A DNA stretch of 64,000 nt from Elymus sibiricus. Lineage: Eukaryota; Streptophyta; Magnoliopsida; Poales; Poaceae. The translations under genes were made by a program, and so were the position numbers. Positions 58,233 through 64,000 of this stretch are shown here, piece after piece. The notes beneath the pieces are model-generated. The model was not told the DNA's origin. It saw only the letters and a list, made by a program, of their open reading frames with translations, and ran no database searches. The stretch's first letter is position 1; each line of letters begins with the position of its first letter. The stretch is from assembly GCA_039707655.1 (NCBI GenBank), contig CM077668.1, forward strand, positions 397,447,630-397,511,629. Reading direction: 5' to 3'.

Positions 58233-58760
58233 AGAAGCCAAAGATGACGACCTGGGTCTAAACCAAGAGCGTGTCTAGCAAGGCTATATGCCTCGACATT
58301 AGTCTCTCGTCCTTCAAAGATGAAGGAAATGTGATGGAACCGGTTCATCGTAGCAATAATATCCTTGATAATACTTGCATACATGCCTTCTGTGCCAAGC
58401 TCAATGTCATTGACCACTCCCTGACAGTCTGATGCCACTGCCACATGTGATAATGAAAGATCTAGCGCTAGGGCTAGTGCTTCCCGGCATGCCAACGCTT
58501 CAAGGGTAGCTGGATCGGTAATACCTGCACATCTGATGGCCGAGGCACCCTCGTATTTGCCTGTGTAGTCCCTGCAGATTGCGATGTAAGTCCCATCATC
58601 CGATCGGGAGACAGCTCCATCTACTCTGATTTTGGCAGACCCTTGCGGTGGTGGCGTCCATCTAGGCCGACCTTGTCGGGGAGGTGTAGCAACTGTAGTC
58701 TGAGTTTTCTTTGGCTTGCACTCCTTCTGGTGGATTCGTGATAATTTAGTAGACTACAAT
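58233..58760 (-). pseudogene. LINE fragment, RNase H (RVT_3-like) end of ORF2
   Basis: A minus frame shows the RNase H-like domain at the C terminus of plant L1-type ORF2: WTPPPQGSAKIRVDGAVSRS near 58640, ACREALALALDL near 58485, VASDCQGVVNDIE and ARHALGLDPGRHLW near 58250. It is cut at 58233 by the CACTA terminus. The remaining 3' end and poly-A tail of this LINE are absent from the other side of the CACTA element. It is not the same LINE copy as 60146-63638. Confidence 0.75.
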
Positions 58761-58900
58761 AATGAATTTAAACAGGCGGAAGTGTTCGAACACAGTTTAG
58801 TTTGTTGGGTGCTAGGCATCATCCGGCTGATCCTGGGCAAGACATCAGCCGGGTCGGGAGCTGTTTGATTGCGTAACTAGCTGCCGTCCGATTACAACTA

Positions 58901-59269
58901 GAGTAATGCTACACGTACGGGCAACTATGGGCAAAGATTAATTACGGGCTGAGTTGGCTAAATGGGATTGGAAAGGAGAGTGAGGGAGGACCCCCCGGGT
59001 AGAATTCGCCGGGGGGGGGGGGGGGGGGGGGGGGGGATGTAATCCGTAATTTCCCTTCGTACATCTAGGATTATTGCTACGACTATTCGGTGGTTGCTAC
59101 ACTTACGAATAAGTGTACGAAATCTTACGTACGAACTCCTGTTTCCCCTAATCTACTGCTAATCCATCCCCTGAATTTCGCTGGGGGGAACACACCCTCC
59201 AATTAGTTGTTGCCAACTCATTACATAACACTAATTACGTAAGAAATTCACGTAGGTGTAGCAAAACTC
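58901..59269. mobile_element. MITE-like foldback sequence with internal G26 tract
   Basis: The left end GAGTAATGCTACACGTACG pairs with the complement of the right end (GAGTTTTGCTACACCTACG) with a few mismatches. Inner blocks GAGTTGGC and TAATTACG also recur inversely. A run of 26 G (59011-59036) interrupts it. A second small palindrome (ACTTACGAATAAGTGTACG) lies near 59102. I cannot define a target duplication. Confidence 0.5.
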
Positions 59270-60145
59270 ATCCTCTCCCCCACCCCTTCCGGCGCATGTG
59301 TCTCCTCTATCCATGATCTTCCCTCCCCCCGCTCTTTCCCTGGCATTTGGCCTGCTGTAAAGATGTGATCACCACTGAAGAAGCTAACCGCCTGCTGCAA
59401 CGCAGCATCGAACATTGCCATCCTTGCCAGCTGCACTAAATTGGCATGCATCATCGTGTCGTCAGCCGTGGCATGGCTAGCAGCGCCAGAGCCACCTGCA
59501 TTCCGCAACAACCGTGTCGGTTCACAACACTCCCCTTGAAGCAAGATGACGCTTCCCCACTCCCCCTCTCGCGGCACGGTGCTTGGAGCACCGGTGGGTT
59601 GTCCCTATGTATCATTGGTCGGGTCGCAACACCCGACAATCAACAATAGTACTGTCGAGGCAAGATAATTGGGTGCAGCACCGACGAGATCATGCGGTTC
59701 CATGATCAAGTGCCGCGTTGCATCCATCCGTCACCACCTCACCAGCGAGATCTTCCATTGGAGTGTCGGCGATGGTTGCCGCGTCGGCAAGGCGGTTGCA
59801 GTACCATGAGCGACAGAGTGAGTGATGCATTGTAGCATCCGCCGCTTCGCAGCAACGTAGGCTCGCAAGCATTCGTGCTCACAACTCCGCCACCACTGGG
59901 CTCCGACGTCCATGCTCGCCGCCCCGGACTCGCAGCACCACCTCCCGCTCACAACAGGATCATCTGGGTTTACAACAACGTGATTCCACCATAAGGGCAC
60001 TCTATCTTCCTCATTTATCTTGGGAGGCGCGTGGAGGCAAAGGGGGAAGGATGAGGCGAGGTGGAAGGAGAGGATTTCGTGATGGAGAGAAACGGCGAGG
60101 GAAGAACGGGGGAGGACGAAAGAGGAAAGGGTAAAGTGATAAGGT
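59270..60145. other. Intergenic DNA, no supported gene
   Basis: Moderate GC content with several short open frames on both strands, none with a recognisable domain. Motifs like TGCAACGCAGCATCGAAC and TTGTAGCATCCGCCGC suggest an old dispersed repeat, but I cannot name it. Confidence 0.4.
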
Positions 60146-63100
60146 GTGCACGCTGTGGGCCCATGCGGGACATGCGTTAATCGATGGAGCTGGCTTACAC
60201 GATGCATGGATCAGTCAAGCAAAACTACGATCGAGAACACTTGGAAGAGCAGCGGAGCTGCAGGTAACCTTCAGGAACGGGGCGCAAAAATGCAGAGCAT
60301 GCAGCAGGTGTTACGCGGATGGGCTGCAAGGGACTTCGGATCAGTGATTAAACGCACAGCTGAAATTCGTAGGAAGCTTTGCGTTTTGTGGTGTGACAGT
60401 CCGTCAGTGAAACAACAGAGGGATATCAAGGAGTGCACAAAGGAACTAGATGAGCTTCTGCTTCAGGAAGAGTTAATGTGGAGACAACGCTCAAGGGCCA
60501 CTTATCTGAGAGAAGGAGACCGGAATACAAAATGGTTCCAGCGGAAAGCAACTTGGAGGAAGAAGAACAATGAAATTACAAAACTCAAGGATAGCGCTGG
60601 GGTGTGGAAAGAAGATAGGGAGGGGATCCATGAACTAACAAAAGAATTTTTTCACAGGTTATATGAGAAGGACAACAAAGTGGAACCGCAAGGGATTTTA
60701 GAGCTGGTTAAGAGAAGAGTGTCAGAGGAGATGAATGCCGAGCTAGTCAAACCGTTCACAAAGGAGGAAGTAAGTAATGCATTATTCCAAATTGGCCCTC
60801 TGAAGGCACCGGGGCCGGACGGTTTTCCGGCCAGGTTTTACCAGAGAAATTGGGAGGTTGTTAGGGACGATGTGATAAGCGGCGTTCTCAGCTTCTTTGA
60901 AAATGGTATGCTACCCGAAGGAATTAACGACACAGTGATAGTTCTTATTCCAAAAGGAAATGATCCACAGTCGTTGAAAGACTACCGTCCAATCAGCCTC
61001 TGCAATGTTCTGTACAAGGTGATTTCCAAATGTCTGGTTAATAGGCTGCGCCCCTTATTGGATGAACTCATTTCAGAGACACAGAGTGCTTTCATCCCAG
61101 GCAGGTTGATCACGGATAATGCCACCATCGCCTTTGAATGCTTTCACAAGATACAACACAGCAAGAATCAGCACAATACCCATTGTGCGTATAAATTGGA
61201 CCTGGCGAAAGCCTACGATAGGGTGGACTGGAATTTTCTGAAGGAGGTGCTATTAAAAACGGGTTTTTCAGAAAAGTGGACAGGATGGATAATGCAATGC
61301 GTGAGCTCAGTCCGTTACTCAGTCAAATGTAATGGAGAATTGTTGGAACCATTTACCCCGTCTAGAGGTCTTCGCCAAGGAGACCCTCTCAGCCCTTACC
61401 TATTCCTGTTTGTGGCAGATATCCTTGTCAGCCTCATGAAGAGAGAGATAGAGGATGGGAATCTGACCCCGCTAAAAATTGCCAGAAATAGCCCGGGCAT
61501 TTCAAATCTTTTGTTTGCCGATGACAGTCTGATCTTCTTCAAGGCGACGACTGAGCAGGCCAGAACCATCAAGAAAGTGCTGGCAGTATTTCAGAAAGGC
61601 ACGGGTCAGTTACTAAGTGAGAGCAAATGCTCCATCCTTTTCAGTGAGCTATGCCCGGAGGAAACTAGAGAGGAAATCAAGGAAACATTGGGGGCCGTCT
61701 CCTCTACTTTTGAGAGTAAGTACCTGGGCCTCCCGACGCCAGAAGGAAGAATGAAGGATGCAAATTTCCAGCCTATTATGGATAGGTTTGGAAAAAGGTG
61801 CAATGACTGGTCTGAGAAGTTCATGTCATACGCAGCCAAGGAAGTACACGTGAAGTCGGTGGTACAGGCCCTACCATGTTTCACAATGGGTGTTTTCCTC
61901 CTTTCCAAGGGCTTCTGTGAGAAGTACGAGAGAATGATCCGAGAATTCTGGTGGGGAGATGAACATGGTCAGCGCAAGGTGCACTGGATGTCATGGGAGC
62001 GCATGACAAAACCGAAACGGGCAGGAGGCATAGGCTTTAGAGATATGCATCTGTTTAATCTAGCTTTGCTGGCCAAACAGGGGTGGAGACTTATCCAGAG
62101 ACCTGACAGTCTGTGTGCTAGGGTGCTCAAGTCAAAATATTACCCTCATGGCAATCTGTTGGACATTGTGTTTGCGTCGGATGCCTCTCCGGTATGGAGA
62201 GGCATTGAAGCTGGCCTCGAGCTTTTGAAAAAAGGCATTATTTGGCGCGTTGGGGATGGTAAGAGGATTCAAATCCAACATGACCAATGGATCCCGAGGA
62301 AGGAGGGCCTAAAGACAGCTTCGTTTACCAGGAGATCGAAATTACGCTGGGTAAATCAGCTCATGTTGCCGGATAGGAAAGAGTGGAATGTGGAATTGAT
62401 TAAGCAAATTTTTCATTCCTTTGATGCTGACGACATATGCAAGATTCCTATACCCAGAACTGAAGGGGAGGACTGCATTGCGTGGCACTACGAGAGAAAC
62501 GACAATTTCTCGGTAAGAAGTGCATACAAACTGGCCGCCTCTATCCAAGGTAACACAGCTCTAGAGCCTTCGAGTTCCACTCGGAGTGCAGATGACCGCA
62601 GCATTTGGGATATGGTCTGGAAAGCGGACGTTCCACCGAAAGTACGGATCTTTGGATGGAGAGTGGCCACTAATACCCTGGCAACACAAGGTAATAAGTG
62701 CAAACGTACTATCATCCCGGACGCCACTTGTATGATTTGTGGCAATGGAGAGGAGGATGAATTCCATGCGGTAATTGCATGTTCCAAGAGTAGAGCGCTG
62801 AGACATGCGATGAGGGATGTGTGGGGATTACCACCAGAAAGGGAGTTCAGACACACAGGCCGAGATTGGTTACAGGTGTTGCTAGATGCAGTTCATCCGG
62901 ACATAAGCGCAAAATTTTTGCTGCTCTTCTGGCGTTGTTGGTACCTGAGAGATGACTGCGTTCACGGCGATGGAAAAGAGACTGTCAGGAGTTCAGTGCT
63001 CTTCCTTCAGAGATACGAGGACGAGTGGAAAAACGCAGGTCAGAAAGCTTTATCAGAGTCTGGCAAAATTGGGACAACATTGGCCAGTGTGCAACCTCGG

Positions 63101-63638
63101 ACGCCTGTTGATCACCACTCGAAGTGGCTGGCACCTGCGGCTGGTTGGGCAAAAGTCAATTCGGATGCTTCTTTTATCCCTGAAAGCGGCCAGTGCTGGG
63201 CAGGAGCAGTAGTCAGAGATCACAAGGGCCTTGTGTTCCTGTCCACATGCAAGAAGTTGGCCCATGCAGCTAGCGCGGAGGAAGCCGAGGGACGTGCTGC
63301 TCTCGTTGGCCTGCATGCTTTGGCAAATGTTTACAGGGGCCGAGTGATTCTAGAGACTGATTGCAAATCAATTGCTGATGCATTGACAGCCGATGTGACA
63401 GTCCGGTCCCCATGCTACGGCGTTATCCTGGACTTAAAAGCTGCACTCACTGTATTCCAAGAACACAGGGTGGTCTTCGCCAACAGGGGTTGTAATCGGG
63501 TGGCCCATGAACTTGCAGCAGAAGCCAGGCGGGGTGACGACCAGCTGATCATAGCAAATGTCCCGGATAGGTTAAGATCTCTAGTGCAATCTGAGTGTTC
63601 CACCGCCTGAGTTTATACTCTGGCTCTCAAAAAAAAAA
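60146..63638 (+). mobile_element. 5'-truncated LINE (L1-type) with open RT-RNase H frame and poly-A tail
   Basis: A continuous frame runs to TGA 63608-63610 (up to 1,154 codons), followed 18 bp later by a short A run (63629-63638). The usual endonuclease domain at the start of ORF2, and ORF1, are missing, so the copy is 5'-truncated; the true left boundary is somewhere near 60146-60230. RT motifs: VIVLIPKGNDPQSLKDYRPI, SETQSAFIPGRLITDN, RQGDPLSPYLF and the catalytic FADD at codons 457-460 (61514-61525). A zinc-binding RT-associated domain (CMICGNGEEDEFHAVIAC) lies around codons 860-880. An RNase H-like domain (AKVNSDASF, LETDCKSI) spans about codons 1000-1130. No stop or frameshift, so it looks fairly recent. 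No target duplication found. Confidence 0.85.
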
Positions 63639-64000
63639 TATTCTCAGGGCTATTTCTCACCCTAATAATGCGAGAGTTCCTTTGGTCTCGCCTCTGGGCG
63701 AGGCTAGTGGGCCGACTAAGTACTATAACATTTAAAACAAAATGTGAACATTTTTTGAAAACACGTGAACATTTTTTAAAATGTCACATACATTCTTTTA
63801 GTGTGATTAACCAGTTCTTTGTTAAAAGCACTTATCAGCTTTCTTCATGGCAAACGTGCAGTTCGCTTGCCACAAACAGGGTTGGGCATGCAATGGCAGC
63901 CATTGGGTGTGGTCAGCAGAGAACAACTTGTTGGCTTGCAAATGTACCTCAAGAGATTAGCATTTTTATTATGAATCATTGTAACACTATGATCAATTAA
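63639..64000. other. Intergenic DNA at window end
   Basis: AT-rich; contains a local repeat (GTGAACATTTTTTGAAAACAC, then GTGAACATTTTTTAAAATGT). A 110-codon open frame starting at 63668 has no recognisable domain and no supporting context. Confidence 0.4.

Noticed and set aside
63668..64000. 110-codon frame at the window end
   Set aside because: No domain and low-complexity neighbourhood; likely chance.
1..64000. tRNA, rRNA or microRNA genes
   Set aside because: I saw no cloverleaf-like tRNA or rRNA sequence; the foldback elements could fold as hairpins but there is no evidence for a microRNA.

Overview
This window is plant nuclear DNA, most likely from a Triticeae grass (wheat, barley, rye or a goatgrass); I cannot place the species. 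The reasons are spliced genes with GT-AG introns and GC-rich first exons, a Stowaway MITE with the usual CTCCCTCCGTTCC end, LTR families of a style I recognise from wheat and barley, a CACTA transposon with TNP2-type transposase, and stacked nested insertions. I see no bacterial or organellar features.

Layout. 1-3.8 kb is repeat-rich intergenic DNA. 3.8-9.3 kb is a small gene island with the only three genes that look intact: a PsbP-domain (PPD7-like) thylakoid lumen protein on + and two tandem methylesterase/PIR7-type alpha/beta hydrolases on -. A foldback transposon sits 38 bp upstream of the second esterase's start codon. 9.3-11.9 kb holds small repeats and a second foldback element.

11.97-40.31 kb is one nest. 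A poly-A-tailed retroposon of about 1.9 kb with a 13-bp target duplication was split by a 21-kb Ty3/Gypsy element of the Tat type (12928-33991, TSD GCGTC). That element carries gag, protease, RT, two RNase H domains, integrase, a 72-bp tandem array and a spliced antisense gene. The retroposon was split again, about 40 bp further on, by a 5.3-kb non-coding LTR element in minus orientation (34037-39378). Inside the Tat integrase gene an Athila-like element inserted (TSD ATGGA). That locus was then rearranged: a 2.35-kb block (Athila LTR plus the 3' end of the Tat pol gene) is now present twice as a direct duplication.

41.3-49.8 kb has two F-box/LRR genes pointing away from each other, both broken. 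The first has a 2-bp frameshift and a 2.1-kb insertion flanked by a 10-bp direct repeat. The second has no clear start codon, an in-frame TAG and a lost C terminus. 49.75-58.23 kb is a degenerate CACTA element whose left terminus is missing; a 2.4-kb solo LTR sits in the last codons of its transposase. Its right end lies in a LINE fragment. 60.15-63.64 kb is a second, 5'-truncated LINE with a fully open RT-RNase H frame.

Nothing here is a clearly new biological system. The most informative observations are structural: the duplicated LTR-pol block, the CACTA junction with apparent filler DNA, the in-frame insertion into the F-box gene, and two very short retroposition scars (15-17 bp inserts between 16-17 bp duplications).
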